From Eopsaltria australis (lineage: Eukaryota; Chordata; Aves; Passeriformes; Petroicidae), in NCBI GenBank assembly GCA_034509425.1, contig JAVTVJ010000143.1, positions 930,001 to 994,000 of the forward strand: a DNA stretch of 64,000 nt, read 5' to 3'. The position numbers and the translations under genes were made by a program. Each line of letters opens with the position of its first letter. The stretch's first letter is position 1. Positions 15,001-28,800 of this stretch are shown here, piece after piece. The notes beneath the pieces were generated by a model. The model was not told the DNA's origin. It worked only from the letters and a program-made list of their open reading frames with translations, and searched no databases.

Positions 15001-18000
15001 AAAAAAATAAAGAAAAGGGAAAAACTGATCCCATATGGGAGGCAAATGAAATACAAATTCAAAACAGGCCATTACGCAGCGTCTCTCACAAGGCTGCTGC
15101 ACCAGGGGCTGCGTTCACGTGTGGATGCAGTGCCTCTGGGACCTCTGGAGACACCCCTCTGCTCTGCAGCAGGATTAGTGCTACCTTGGAGCATCCTGGG
15201 CTGTGACTGGCACAGGACCGTTGGTTAGACAGCCCCTGCAGTCTTACCACGGAGTTATTTGACTCCCCCGCAGACACACACATAGAGTAACCTCAGATCT
15301 AATCATTCCACCAACCCTTTTCTGCCTCAGACTCATATTCCAGGCAATTCTGCTGCTGGCTCCTTGCTCCTTTTGAGATGAGTTCTTCCCCTCCTCCACC
15401 CCCACGAGGTCAACCACACAACTGCCCTTTTGTCGCTCCTCTTCTCATTCCACACTTTCCCTTCTTCAGCAGATCATCTCCATCACCCGCTCCATCTGCC
15501 TACCCAACGTGTGCCTTTCAAGCTGTTTCTGAACTACAGCCAAGCCCCTGAAGCCTGGCTCTCGGGGGCAAAACATCTTCACTGACAAGGAAGCTTTTGG
15601 GGTATGGTCCAAGCTCAATCCCTTTTTACACTGCCAGGATGGAGGGAGATGCCCACCCTGTACCAGCCACACTGTCAGGCTCATTCACAATGTTACTGGA
15701 CCAAAGGGGCCAAAAGCCACTCTCTTTATCTTCTCAGGTGTTTCTTGAAGCACAAGGAGATTCAGCACAATGGGGGCTCATTTCTTTTGGTGGTGACAAT
15801 CATTCACCCTCAGATGGGAAACTGGAGGACAGCAACATGTCTTCCCATGTCTGTGGGCTGTGCTCCTCGAAGATAAAAGACTCTCCAGATCTTGAGGGAC
15901 AGATGGTTAAAGGGTGGCTTGCTCAGTCTGCCCTGCTCTTGTGATTCTGTCAAAGATGCAAAATATTTGGTACTTACTTTTTTTTTTTTCAAGAGGTCCC
16001 TGCTCACAAATGAGTCTCAGTGTCTATTTGAAAGACAAAGTAATTTCTTGCATACTGTTACGGAGAGAAAACATAAAAAAATGTGAACTTAAGAGTTCAA
16101 ACCACAGAAAGAGAAATTAATCCCTTTAAGAAAATTCAAAGGAAACTCTCCCACTATAAGTCAATCTCACAGTTTTGGAGTCCAGCACAGATGGAGTAAA
16201 ATCCCTGTTTCTGCTAATATGAGAATGGGATGCACTTCAGCTATTCAGAGGCACAGCTCTACAGACCTCCCCAAGCTTGGCTTCTTTGCCCACCCTGTGC
16301 CAGAGCCTGGGCAACATGGACCTGCTTTTTGAGAGACATCTCTCTGGTGTCTGGATCCTGGGGAAAAGCAGGAAGAGAGGGGGCCCTGAAGGCACTCCAT
16401 TTCTCAGCACTAGAGTGCTCCACACCATACCCAGGGCCACAGCCAAATGCATTAGACCACAGCACTCCCAGATCCTACTCAAGAGTCTTCATAATTCCTC
16501 TTTTCAAGCCAAGAAAAACAGCAAGCAGAAAACAAATAACAGTGGGCAAGCAGGAGTATTTGTCCCTTACTACAATGGCCTTAAGCAATCAGAGAGGTAG
16601 GGCTGATGAACCTTTAATTACTTGTGCAATAATGACCTCTGTTTCCAGCATTTCTTGGCAGGCAGGAAGTGACTGGAGCAGTCAGGGACCTGTTATGCTC
16701 TCTTCTCCACAGGCTTGAAATTGATACGAAGGCCCCTTACCCAGCTGGTCACAAGTTTCAAGATACGCTCCACACAGAGGTTGTTTATAGCTATTAAAAG
16801 CAGTGAAAAGAAAATACAATAAAAACAAAACAGCCCTTTTACTGAGGAGTTATTACTGAACAGCATGGCTCTACAGCTAAGGTGTTCAAAGCTCCTCTGC
16901 TACTTTTTCCAGATAGCTAAAACAGTGAATTTTTAAAAAAGCAAATTATGAAACCAGCTTTCAACCTCAGTACATCAATATTTTGTGTAGTGTGTCATAC
17001 TCCACCAAAGACAGAAAGGAGGGGACTTTTTGTCCTTTTACTAAGGACACCTAGATATTAGCCAGAAAGACAAGCAGGGTCCAAAGGACACTGGTCACCA
17101 CTAGATAATTTCTATGACACAAAATGAAGGCAGAAAGATGTTATGGAATTGACCCAAGCTCAGCTGAACAGTTTGGGAGTTCACTCTCCTGATTCCCAGG
17201 CCACAGAAATGAGCTTTCTGTTGGGGGCAGGGGGAAATCAAGTAATTCACAACTGGCAGCTGAAGAATGCAGAAGGGTGCTCTATCTCCCCACAGGGTCT
17301 ACCACATAACTGGATGTACTGTAGCTGAGACAGCTGCCAAGCCTGATGTCTTTCCTAAGCTCCATCTCGGCTGGGATTCTGCAACACAACAGAGGCTGAT
17401 CCAAAGGTCAGAAAAAGAAACCCTGCAAGAGGCAGCTCACAGGCTATTCCACTTCCGAAATAAGTAAGTCTCTTCCTATCCCCATCTCCATCTGCTGGAG
17501 TCAGCCTGTGCCTTGACGCACGTGGCACTGACAACTTCCCAAAACTCTTGTTCTTTTAATATTACCATTCACTCTCTGATATCTTGGTTATCCACAGAAA
17601 CAGTCAGAGTGTGTCTGCATCCAGCAAAGTTCTTGGCCCTGATATTTTGTGGCAAAGAATTGCACAACACTAATCTAACCCACTGTTGAGTGAAAACATT
17701 TCATGTCAGTTTCTATCTTGCCTTCTTTTTTGTTTCTCTGACAGCCCCCATTCCCATATATCATAAAGGGAGGTACTTCTGCATAGTCCACCTCTACTTA
17801 TGTTGCTTCTTATTTCTCTCTCTTCTAGAATCAGTATTTTACAGGCTTTTCAATATCTTTTCACAAGGGGTCTTTCTCTCTACAATCACAACTGGCTCCT
17901 TCAGGCCCCCTCCTCTTAAAGACCAAGTGGCCAAAACAACATGGTGTGTCCCAGTATTTAAGGGAATCTTTGCAACGGAGTCCTGGGATTGCTGAACAGC

Positions 18001-20344
18001 TTTCCCATCAATTAAAACAGGGAACATGGAGATAAAAGGAGTCAACTCTTGTAGATTGAAACCTCTCTGTTCTGCAATGCATTAGGGCAATACAGAACTG
18101 ACTTGGGTTAGAAAATAGCTGCTTTGAACACGAGTGAGGCTGCAGGCACACCCATCAGTCCCTGTCCTCTTTCACCAGTCAAAAAGGGTAAGAAAACTCA
18201 AAATGGCAGAACACCACTTAGCTCCAAAATCTGCTACAGTGGAATTATCCATTGCTTTCATTAGCCATTCCCTTGCCCTGCCTCACATGCCTCTGCTCTC
18301 ACTGCCCAGAACCTAGAAGAATGCACTTGCAAAAAATATCCCCAGGGGTGTGCCCATCTGTTAATCTAAAGACATTCGCCCCCCCTTGTGCAGCACTCTT
18401 AGTTTCTTTACTAGTTGTTTCAGCACTGTAAGGTATGAAGAAGATCCAGCTGGACAAAGCTGCCTCATCCACTGAGATGCCAGCAAGCAAAAGTAATACA
18501 GATCTCTACTTTCCCTCCTCTGTTGGATCTCCAGTCAGGTCACAATCACTATTAAGCCCATCTGGAGAAACTGAAGCATTCAGAAGTTCACTGAGTCATC
18601 AAAAGCAACAAAGAGCAGCAGCAGCAGCAGGCTGCCACACAGCTCTAGAAAAGTCCCCTTCAAAACACTAAATCCTTGGAATGAAGGGCTGCCTTGCCTC
18701 ATCCATGAGATTGTTTTAATGGCATGTTCATGAATTCATCCCAAACTTCATTCAGAAGGGTCAACAGGGAAGTGCTGGGAGAGTGGAGCACCATCTCCAG
18801 CTGGAAAGCAACCTACCAGGAGAGATCCCATGGGCAGACTGGGGGACACCACACTGTTAGAGCTACTCAGAGTTTCAACATCAAGTCTTAGGGCATCACA
18901 GGCCTTGTCACACTGTGAAGATTTGCCTGATCAGCCCCTAACAGGACCCAGGGCCAAGCTATGTCTGTACAAGCAGTAGCAGCATCAAGCCCAACATACA
19001 TTGGGCAAAGAAGCAAAAGAAACAGCCCACCTCTGTTTCAAAAGGCATGAAAATTCCTGCCCTTCTCTTGCTCTAGCCCCTTCCATAAAAACTTCGCATG
19101 CAGAGCACTGTCTCTTGGGTCCCTCATTCTCTTGAGCAAAGTAAACAGACCTCCAGTGCAGTGACAAATGAACAACAAACAGAGAGAGAAGAAGGAAAAA
19201 AATCCTGCTGCCAACTCGAAGATTTTTTCTTGGCATATTTAATTAAAAAAAAAAAAAATTAAATTAAATGTGCAAGCTATGCCCCAAGGGTGACCCTGCA
19301 TAAAGCTTTCTGGCAGCTCCAGTGTCTGCCATTTCCCCCTCACATCACCACAGACACCCCATCTCTTCCTGTGCTCCTACCCTGATGCACACGAACACAT
19401 ACAGAGCCCTAAGAATCCTGGCCCCAGACAGCTTTTTCTTTTTCAAGCATGCCAAAACAAGCTCAGCTCCAAAATCTCTTTTAGAATTTGGGCTTGTGTG
19501 GAAATGTGTTTGCCTCCATCCTATGTTTATTTTCTTTTGTTTTCAGGTTTGTTAGCCCAAGGGCAAATGTTGTTCCTAGCACCAGTTTTGGGGTTGGGTT
19601 TTGTTTTGGTTTTTTTTTTTTATTATTTTTTTTTTATTTATCTTTCAATCAAGTGTTCCTCCTTGCAAGGATAAACAGGATGTTTAGAGACTCTGGGTAT
19701 GACGACCAGTCTTTGACAGCTGTTGTGAGACACCACACACTGGGTTTGCCATGTGTGCAGGCGCTGGCACGGCTCAATCTGCAGCAGGCTCTCTTCATGA
19801 CCTAAGAAACCTTCAACAGCTCTGTGTTTTCAGTGCAGGCTCACAAGAAATGCACCACACAGACATATCCCAGAACAACTCCCTGGCTTCTTCCTTCATT
19901 TAGGAGGATCACACTTGCCCACACCACAGCCATTCCCTTTCTAGTTCACTCATTTCACTTATTTAGCTACGCTTAACTGTGCTCTGCCTCTGAGAAATTT
20001 TTCTTTTCCAGGTGCATACAGACAGACAAGAGTCAAAATACTTCTAAATCACAAATCAACACAGGCAGTTTCCCAAGCCTTTTCTTAGGAACAGAAGTTT
20101 TCCAAGCCTTGAATCACTGACATTGGTCTGACTCCTAAAACAGGAACTTCAGAAAATGAAACATAGATAGCACTAAGGGCCAGATCCCAAGCAAGACCTA
20201 TCTGTTTAAAACACAGTGTGTGACCTCTCCAACATCCCAGCCACCACAGAAGAAAACGCACTGCCTAATTCTCCACTGCACAGATTCTCCAAAATCTGAA
20301 TCACTTTTTATTTGCAGCATTTTCTAACAGCGGAAGGCAGGAAA
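9031..20344. other. Intergenic DNA, no gene seen
   Basis: No supported gene or transposon. A locally CpG-richer patch lies at about 14,400-14,660. Poly-T and poly-A tracts occur near 15,980, 19,246 and 19,610. A CAG run is near 18,616. Confidence 0.6.
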
Positions 20345-20450
20345 GGTTAAGAAACTGATAATTAGTAATTATTGTAATTTTTAGTTTTGTAATTAAAAAC
20401 AATTAGCTTTGCACCAGGCCCTAATTACTGTGTTCTCAAGCCACAGAGTA
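20345..20450. promoter_or_regulatory. Candidate conserved non-coding element rich in homeodomain cores
   Basis: In about 100 bp there are at least five TAATTA/ATTA-type cores (gataattagtaattattg, tgtaattaaaaacaattag, ccctaattactg) in unique sequence, not a simple repeat. Such blocks are often developmental enhancers. Conservation cannot be tested here. Confidence 0.28.
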
Positions 20451-21499
20451 AGTGACTGTGATGTATTTCCCAAATTCTGCACGCTGGGTGTGTCCACAAC
20501 AGCAGCACACACTTTGATAAGCCATACTATACACAAAGAGCTAAATGCTGTCTAAACAATCATAAATCACTTCAGAAGAAATGGCTCAACCACTATGTCA
20601 TCTTATCTAGTCTAAAACCTTTTGCATTTAAAGGAAATAATATTTACAGAAATTACGTCCCTTCTCTACAAACACATGATTCCCGAGCAGCCACGCTCAG
20701 TTTTCCCCATTACAATCATGCTGTGTAATTCACAGGACAAATGACAACATATTGGTGACTTTTCATGCCGTTTGGGCCCAGCTTATTCAAGGAAAATGGC
20801 TTGGTCCTGCAATGCTTGTCAAGTTCAAGCCTTGAAATCTATTCCAGGTAACATTCAACCACAAGCTTCTGGTCTATGCACAGAAAGTACAGCATGAAAT
20901 TTTATGGTGTGTGTCATTCAGGAGGTCAAAAGGGATTATCACAATGTTCCTTTTTAGCTGTGGTACCTACGAGCCTTGGCATATAAGCCACCCTGGAAAG
21001 CCATTCTCAGACAACTGCTTTAAATTGGACTCTGAGCAGTCCTTGAACTCTACTTCAGGAGAAAGCAGCATTGTCAAGATAACGGTTTTACAGCTCTCAG
21101 TCCTCCCAGGAAAAATAGTGCTGGCTTTGTGTACTTTGCCCTGTTGCACACACTGAGCAGACATCCTCTCTCCAAACCTCACCGCTCTCTGCGAGCCGTT
21201 CCACAAACACGCTGGAGCTGAAGAAGCAGTGGTCTGTCCTACAGCCTGAAAATTCTAATAAGTAAAATAGTTCTGCTGAAATAAAAACCCCAGCTTTGAT
21301 GTCATTGGGATAACCTGGAAGGAGCAGGAATTCCCCAGCCATGAAGGTATTTTCCACAGCCAATCCACATTGTGTAATGTAAGCTAAATTTTGCTACTGC
21401 TTCATTCATTCAGCACTGCTAATGGCAGTGGGTCAAGAGTAGATCAAATCATTGAATACACCTTTCTGTTACCTGATGCCTAATTTGGAGGTCCCAGTG

Positions 21500-22025
21500 T
21501 GGGAGCTGAGTGATGCACTGACACATCTGAGGGACAGGATGCCATTCAGAAGCATCTGGACAAGATCATGAACTGGGAATCTTGTGAGATTCAGCAAGGC
21601 CAGGTGCAAGGTGCTGCTCCTGAGTTGGGGTATGAAGTAATTAGAGGGATGGAACACCTCTCCTGTGAGGAAAGGCTGAGAGACTTGGGATTGTTCAGCC
21701 TGGAGAAGACTGTGGAGACCTCACTGCAGTCTTTCTGTACTGAAAGATGGAGGATAGATTTTTAGCATGGTCTGTTGCAGTAGGACCAGGGATAATGGTT
21801 TGAAAGTAAAAGAGGGATAAAAGGAATACTGTTTTTACAATGTGGATGGTGTAACACTGGAACAGTTTTCCCAGAGAGGTGGTGGATGCCTCATTCGTAG
21901 AAACATTCAAGGACAGGTTGGACTGCACTCTGAGCTACCTGATCTAGTTGAACACATCCCTGCTTATTGCAAGACTGATGCACTAGATGATTTTTAAAGG
22001 TCCCTTTCAATGCAAATCGTTACAG
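21500..22025 (+). mobile_element. CR1 LINE fragment with internal deletion
   Basis: The first 130 bp (gacaggatgccattcagaag, tcagcaaggccaggtgcaag) are from the end of the reverse-transcriptase ORF. At about 21,632 the sequence jumps forward to gggatggaacacctctcctg and continues to the 3' end (gatgatttttaaaggtccct). The missing stretch is several hundred bases in full-length CR1. Plus-strand orientation, many stops. Confidence 0.9.
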
Positions 22026-25000
22026 TTTGGGTAACACAGAAGATAAAGCTACCACAGCTTTACATCTAACCACTTACCAGCTGCACTGCAGCCTCTGAGG
22101 TCACATAGCAAGGCTTAGGTGGTGACAAATGGCTACAAGACTCAGTAACTTTGTTATCTGCAGGAACCTGTCCCTAGCACCCACCAGAGCACCACCTACA
22201 ACACAAAACTCATTTCTGAGGTGTAATGTTAGGGGAGTCACTTAGGTAGTCACTGTCTCAGCAATTCATTTTGGTTTGTTTCCAAAAAACCAGAAGCAAT
22301 TGCATGTTCCCTCTGAAGTGTCCTGGTATTGCTGGCAGAGCACTCACTCAAGCACAGCCAGGTGCCTTTCTCCACCAGACCAGCCAGCACAGCCAACTGC
22401 ACATCCACCAGCTGTTCCAGCACTTTGCTCTCTCTGAGGGGCTGCAGACATTCAGAGAGGAAAGGAACTGCGTTCAGCATCTCCCTTGCACGTCAGAGAC
22501 AGCAGCAGCTGCAGAGCTGCGCACGCCAAGCACAGGACGTGGCTTCTCCTGCACCACAGTGAACATCAGTCTCTTCAACCAAGTCATTACTCTGGTCCTT
22601 GGAGAAGTTGTTCATGTATATCCACATGTTCATGTGTATATCCACATCCTTGGCCCACAGGTATGGCCACTGACATAGCCAAGGACAGCTCGACACCTCT
22701 GACAGCAGGGCTAGATGTGACTTCACAGGAGCTGCTGATCCTTTACATCACCCAAAACAAACATCAGGATATATATGCTGGAAGGAGCACAGTACATTGA
22801 ACAAAACTCACAAAAAGCTCTGAGTCCCTGTCCTAGTTTCAGCACTCATTGGCTAAACTTCTCTCTGGTACATCTGATACAATCTGTGCCTTTGTAATAA
22901 AGTATCATCTCTGTTATCTTTTAGCCAACCTGTACCGCTTGGGGGATGGGATTTGTGAAGCACTGAAGCATCAGGTCATATTAACCACTAGCACTTCCTC
23001 AGAAACACTGCTCAACAAGGGACTGGGAAAGACTTGGTATTTTTTTAATCCCACTTCCATAGCAATTGGGAGCATTAAAGCAAAATAATGTTGGGTCAGG
23101 GACTTTGACTTTTCTTTTTTTTAATCTTACCTTAATTTCACAGGAATACTGTTTTAGAGGTAGCCAGTAACTTCGAAGAATGAGTCCCTGCCCAGTAACA
23201 GTGGCTTGAAACTAGGTGATCTTTTAGGTCCCTTCCAGCTCAAACCCTTCTATAGGATTACAAATTGCTCTCTTATGCAGCGTGAGTATCTGCCAGAATT
23301 TGGTTACAGCAACTTCATAAAGACATGGCTGTATTTGTATCTGTTTCTTCCCTTTTGTGCCACTCCAGAGAGAAACCTGTCTTGAACATGAGCTAGAAAT
23401 TAATTGCCCATGGAGAGATCACAGAGTAGCAAAGCAAGGTAGACCTGCACAGGGGCTTTTGATACACACTGAGCCTAGAGCACATTTGGGACTGCAAATG
23501 AATTTCACTCATCTTGGGTCCTCAATGCCAGAAGCTGGCAACTCCAACGTCTCCTGACCATTAACAGGGAAAGCTGAGGGTGATAGTTAAATCTATCTTT
23601 GCTGTTACACACACATCTAATGCAGCCTCATTTATCCAGAACTAACGTACCTGACTGCCTGCTCAAGGCTGACCAAGCAGTTAGGAATTCATAAGGCACC
23701 ACTAGATGAGCCCTTTCTATCTTCACCATGGGGAAAAGATTGAGTTACCTACATTAGAGAGACACAAAGTGAAGAAAAAATACCAAACTCCATATTATTT
23801 TGAAGGAACATAGCTCAAGTTGCAATATAGGTCATCTCCATACTGATCTATGAGTTTGAGAAACAGCTCCTTTAAAAAAATGCATTAAACAAAGGAGGGG
23901 GAGGAGGAGGCTGTGTACAGCAGAGAGACCCTTGCACCCACACAAATTCAGACACCCTACTTTAAAACTGCAGGCCAGCTTCTGATTTAACCTTGGAGTT
24001 TCACATGTCACTACAAAACTCTGGAAATGTTGCCTTTGCATATATGCCAAACATATGAACTGTTTTCAGTGAAGTCAGTGTTTTTCCACATCTACTATTG
24101 TAACTCTGCTGGCAGGCTGGGAGTAGCAAATCCTCCCTTATCTCCCTCCTCTCTAAGAGCAACTCTCTGTTTAAGTACCAGCTAAGTTAGATCATACACG
24201 ATCCCCCTTGGAAAGTGGACAAAGAGGGGGCTGGAAGCAACAAACCACAGAAGGAGGTGGACTGTCATGCACAAGGGAAGTAGCAGGGAGAAAGAGGTGA
24301 CTAATGAACAGAAGGGGCTGCATAAAATCCTACTTGGATTGAGTCTCTGGAGAACAGCTGTTTCCTTGTAAACATCTTGCTAGCTGTCCAAACAAGAAGT
24401 TCAGACACAGAACAATAAAGGAGAGCACCCGGGTAGAAGCGTTGAAGGCATGGGCTCATTCACTACCCTGCCAATTGCTCCAAGTGGCAGAATTCAAAAG
24501 CCAGGGAAACATTAGCTATACATTTAACCCTGTGTGTGCTGTGTTGTAGCAAACAGCCTGCAGAAATACCCTTCTCCATCGGCGAAGTCCTTCCTCGCCC
24601 TCCTTTTCCCCCACTATTTCTGACACAACAGCAGAGCACATTACTTGACAAAGGAAAAGAGGAAATATCCTCATCAGAATGAGGAGAAATAGCCACAAAG
24701 CCAAGAAATGAAAACACTGAACGTGGCAGCCCAGAACGCCTAGAAAAGTTCTACCACTGCCCTGGCATCAGCAACTTGGAAGTAGAGGGAGTTACACCAC
24801 AAAAAGTAAAAAGAGTCTTTTTATTAGTCCTCAGCACAAAACAGGCTACACTGGCAGAAGCATTTCCATGCCAATACAACTGTGTCCACACAGGACACTT
24901 GCCAGCAATGCAAGGTAGCTGCGGAGAGGGGAAGGAATACCAGCACAAGCATGCCAGTAAACATTCCTAAGGCAGGCTGCTCAGAGAAGGCAGCTACCTG

Positions 25001-25450
25001 CACTGCACAACAGCAAGCAGAGATGTGCACCACCTTTGTCTGCTCCTTGATGCTTAAGGGGATCAAACACACACGTGCCCTGTCACAAACCTGTCCTATA
25101 AACCCTGCCCCAAAAATGCCACACAACCGTCCCAAGAGTACAATAAGATTACAGGCATTTCTCCAGGAACAGAGGGGTCACTGCAAGGAAGGCGACAGCA
25201 GGACACAGTAAGTGACAATAAGGGAACCCTGTGTCCTTAGCCTATAGCCCAGTTATCTACACTTTCATGTCCACCTAGGGCTAACCTATCTTGACTTTTA
25301 TACATTCTAGTCAATACAAACTGCACGTATCCTAGGAAATTAAATACCTTCTATTTCTACTCAAAACAACCCACAGCAGCACAAGGAAGGTAAACACAAT
25401 GACACGCATAGTCAGAAATAACAAGGAATTCCACGTTTTAGAAATAGTCC
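22026..25450. other. Intergenic DNA downstream of MRPL23
   Basis: Apart from the short CR1 tail I recognise nothing. A small imperfect tandem (catgt-tatatccacat, two copies) lies at about 22,612-22,650. Confidence 0.6.
23190..23265 (+). mobile_element. CR1 LINE 3' tail fragment
   Basis: About 75 bp matches the CR1 end (gaaactaggtgatcttttag, gtcccttccagctcaaaccc, then ttctatagga), a diverged form of the terminal repeat. Plus-strand orientation. Confidence 0.8.
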
Positions 25451-25475
25451 ACAGAAAAGACCTGGTGCAGTCAGA

Positions 25476-25494
25476 TTTATTTTACCTTTTTATT
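25476..25494 (-). terminator. MRPL23 polyadenylation signals (two AATAAA)
   Basis: On the minus strand AATAAA occurs at 25,494-25,489 and again at 25,481-25,476, about 165-180 nt after the stop. The 3'UTR therefore probably ends near 25,455. Confidence 0.72.
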
Positions 25495-25658
25495 TCTTCA
25501 GGGCCATTTTGTTGTAGTCATGCACAAACAGCCAGAAAAAAAGACACGCTAGCAAGGGCTGCTCAAGAATAAACATTCGGTCATTACGAGAAGGCAAGAG
25601 TGCAAGTTGTGCTAATCAAAATCCCTCTGAGCCTAAAGGAAGGCAGCTGGTTGGTTCA

Positions 25659-25823
25659 TCAAAGTCCAAACCAATCAGGGACTCCACCTCGTCTGGGGTC
25701 ACCTTCCTGCTTCTGCTTCTCTTTCTCCATATATTTATCCCTGTAGTCATCAAAAGAGCGAGTTTCTGAGTCTTGTTCTTTCTCTGGAAATAGGTTGGGA
25801 AACTGAAAGGTTTGTCCTTGGCC
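25659..25823 (-). CDS. MRPL23: MRPL23 exon 5 (terminal coding exon)
   Basis: A 165-nt exon after TTCTCTTTAG, coding 54 residues: [18 protein letters not shown], then a charged Lys/Glu helix and [13 protein letters not shown]. It ends at TGA (25,661-25,659) and a second TGA follows at once. The middle helix is the least conserved part. Confidence 0.96.
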   Translation of the reverse strand, partial: GQGQTFQFPNLFPEKEQDSETRSFDDYRDKYMEKEKQKQEGDPRRGGVPDWFGL

Positions 25824-28800
25824 CTAAAGAGAAAACAAATGGTCAGAGAGATATTCCGGCCTTTCTGCAACAGCTATGATGCATACACTGACAGTGGAAG
25901 ATCACCCTGAATTTTCAGCTAGTGCAAAATGGTACCTCCTGACCTCCCCAGATCTCTTTCCACCCATGTCCCCAAGATCCATGTATGCCCCTTTTCCCCA
26001 GAAGCTAACTTTCAGCCTCTCCTCTTCTCTGTGCTATTTAAGGTACTGACATGGGATTTTTTAACAGATGAACGATCAGGAGATGGACATCTCTTCAAAG
26101 ACTTTGAACCAGCTCAGAGATGTTGTGTGAGTAATACAGTAAAAGCAAGATGAGCAAAATAAGTGATTTTGTTAAAGTACCACCACCAAGGAAATACACA
26201 GTGGAGCAGGCATTCATTATGTTAACACTCAGGATATGAGTAGTGGTTGTAGTTGTTTAGATCTCAGCTAAGGATAAGAGAGAGCAGCCCTAGCAGCTGT
26301 TACTGCAGGGTGTAATGTGGGAATACAGAATAACAGATATCAGAGGTCTCTTATCAACAGACATAAAGACTATGGTGTAAAACAATTACAATGGGAACAA
26401 TCTGTCTAATATATCACTAATGAGATTAAAGTGATTACATCTACATCAGTCATTCTGCCTAACAGACAAGTCATTTTAGTGAAACATCATCATCATCAGA
26501 TCTAGGTCTCCCACTTGGAAAATAAACATTTGCTTGGTCTCTGGTTTTTATCTAACAGCAGGAAACCATTTTTCTGTGGAAATGTACTATCCCATTAACA
26601 TTACCTACTTATTTTTAGTGGCGTTTGCTCTAAGCACAACTTCATTAAACTCAACAGTATCAGCCCTTCCATTCTATAGGGGATCTTGCATAATAAAACT
26701 TGTAACTGCTCACCCATAACTCTAAAATTACTCTCCAAAATACTTACAAACGTTACCATACATTAACTTCTTTGGCAGCATTGTGTATACAGAAATCTCA
26801 AAAAAGCATTTAAACTGCTTCAGGTGAAAACAGGTGGGTTTGGTTTTTTTCAGAACAGCTAGTCTTTAAATTTATGCAATAAATACAGCCTAAGAGGCTC
26901 AGTTGTGAAATGGTTCCACAAAGGACATGAAAGGAGCCTTCCCCATCGTGACTACCTACACTACATTCTGGGATCAGAAATATGACATAAATAAATCCAA
27001 CAGAACCGTCACCTTGTCCCTGACCCAGCTGAATGTGTGCTATGTTTCATTTAATCATATATACTCAACCTGGCAAATAACAGGTGGGAAAAAATCTAAA
27101 CCTCATATGCTTTGGAGAGAAAAAAACATGACTTATCCCAGACGAGATTATCCAGACTGGAATCTACAAAATACCAACTCTACCCAGCAATACTCCGGTT
27201 GTTTTTGTAGTGCATACTTCTTGGGGGTTTCCTAAGAGCCTGACCATACTACAAAAACAACAAGGGAGCTGCTGTGTACATTGCTCCTTCCTTGATTCTA
27301 GCCTGGATAAGCTCAACTGGAACATATCAAGGTTTTCCTTTCCACTGGTGCACACTCTAGGGTTTCAGCTCCTTTGTACCTTTAAATTACCGACAGGTAT
27401 CCCCACAATAGCTGTCCTCTGACAGCTGAAGCACAGTCCCAGTTCATGGCACAGAAACTGGCCTTACCAGGGTCCTTGAGCAAGCCCAAAGCTGCAGCCT
27501 ACTGAACCTCTTCCTGTAGCAGGATCAGCAACAAGCACCCTTGAGGTCAGGCACTGCCAGGATTTTAGCACACTGAAGCGTTTGAAAAGGAATTTGCTAA
27601 TATTACAAAAAATTGCTGTGCTCTAACTGTGCTGAGGGCAGGTCACTCAGCCCTGCAGGACCCACAGAACAGCCAGGGCCCATACTAAAGACCTGTCTGC
27701 CCTGGAGAGGAAGCCATTTTAGTTAAACAAGTCAGAAAACAACTCAGGCTAACATGGTAGGCACACCACCTCCACTGAAAATCTGAGAACTATTTATATT
27801 GGTAACAGTGTAGTAAGGGACTGTTCTTGTTATGCAGCACTTTCCTGCTGGTATGCTTCCAGGACCAATGCATTTCCCTTATTGGAGAATGAAGGAAAGC
27901 TGTCCCTAAAGCATACTAACAACATCCATGGTAATTCACTAACCATTGCAAAACAGTTATTATTTTAAAAGGAGGGAAGAAAACAAAAAAGATACACACA
28001 GAGACTGTAGCAAAACCAGACAAACCTTTAAGCTGTTTATCAAAGTGCTCACAGTTCCCATTTGAAGGCCGGTGAAAGTCAAATATTGAGCTGAAAATGT
28101 CAATCTGTATCTGGAGTCTTTTAATAAATCAAAATCAGCACAGACAAGTTGGCTCTTTTCCGCTCTTGTTTTGTGAAGAAATTCTGATTTTGGCTGGCAG
28201 CCAAACACGATTTGAAACAGCCAAGACATTACACCCTGAGAACTGAAGGTTGATAAATCTTAAGTAACAATACTCTGCAGTAATACTGCACTGTAAGGCT
28301 CTGGAGTGATGAAAGCTGTATGAAAAATAGCTGTTGTGCATGCTCAGTAGCTAGTTTTCAGAAGAAGCCTGTATCTTGGGTATTTCAAAATTTAAAAAAT
28401 ACCAAAAGGCATCAACTTACATAAAGGATTGTGAGTCTGTCCAGGCATATTTACACTCAGTGCATCTTCCACATAATGCCAGAGGCTACTGAGGTTCAAG
28501 CTCATATGCCACCTCCTCAAAAAAAAGCCTACCAAAGGAACAGAGGGATTGTCACTCCTTTACACAGTGCTGCTTTTTCTTACACTTCTTTGCAAAAGTT
28601 TTCCCTTCTATACAGTAACCATCTGACAACCATATGATAAATGCATCCTCAGAATGAAATCCTCACTGGAATAAAGCACACCATTTTTACCAAGTTCATC
28701 AGGGTTTATCTGGTTTACAAACTGCTAGAACATGTAATGCTGGCATATCCAACCGAAAGGAAGATTCTGGCTTACTTGAAAACCTCGCATTTGTTCACAG

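Noticed and set aside
19240..19275. Poly-A with TTAAAT flanks as a retrocopy tail
   Set aside because: No upstream retrocopied sequence or target duplication is visible; this is simple A/T sequence.
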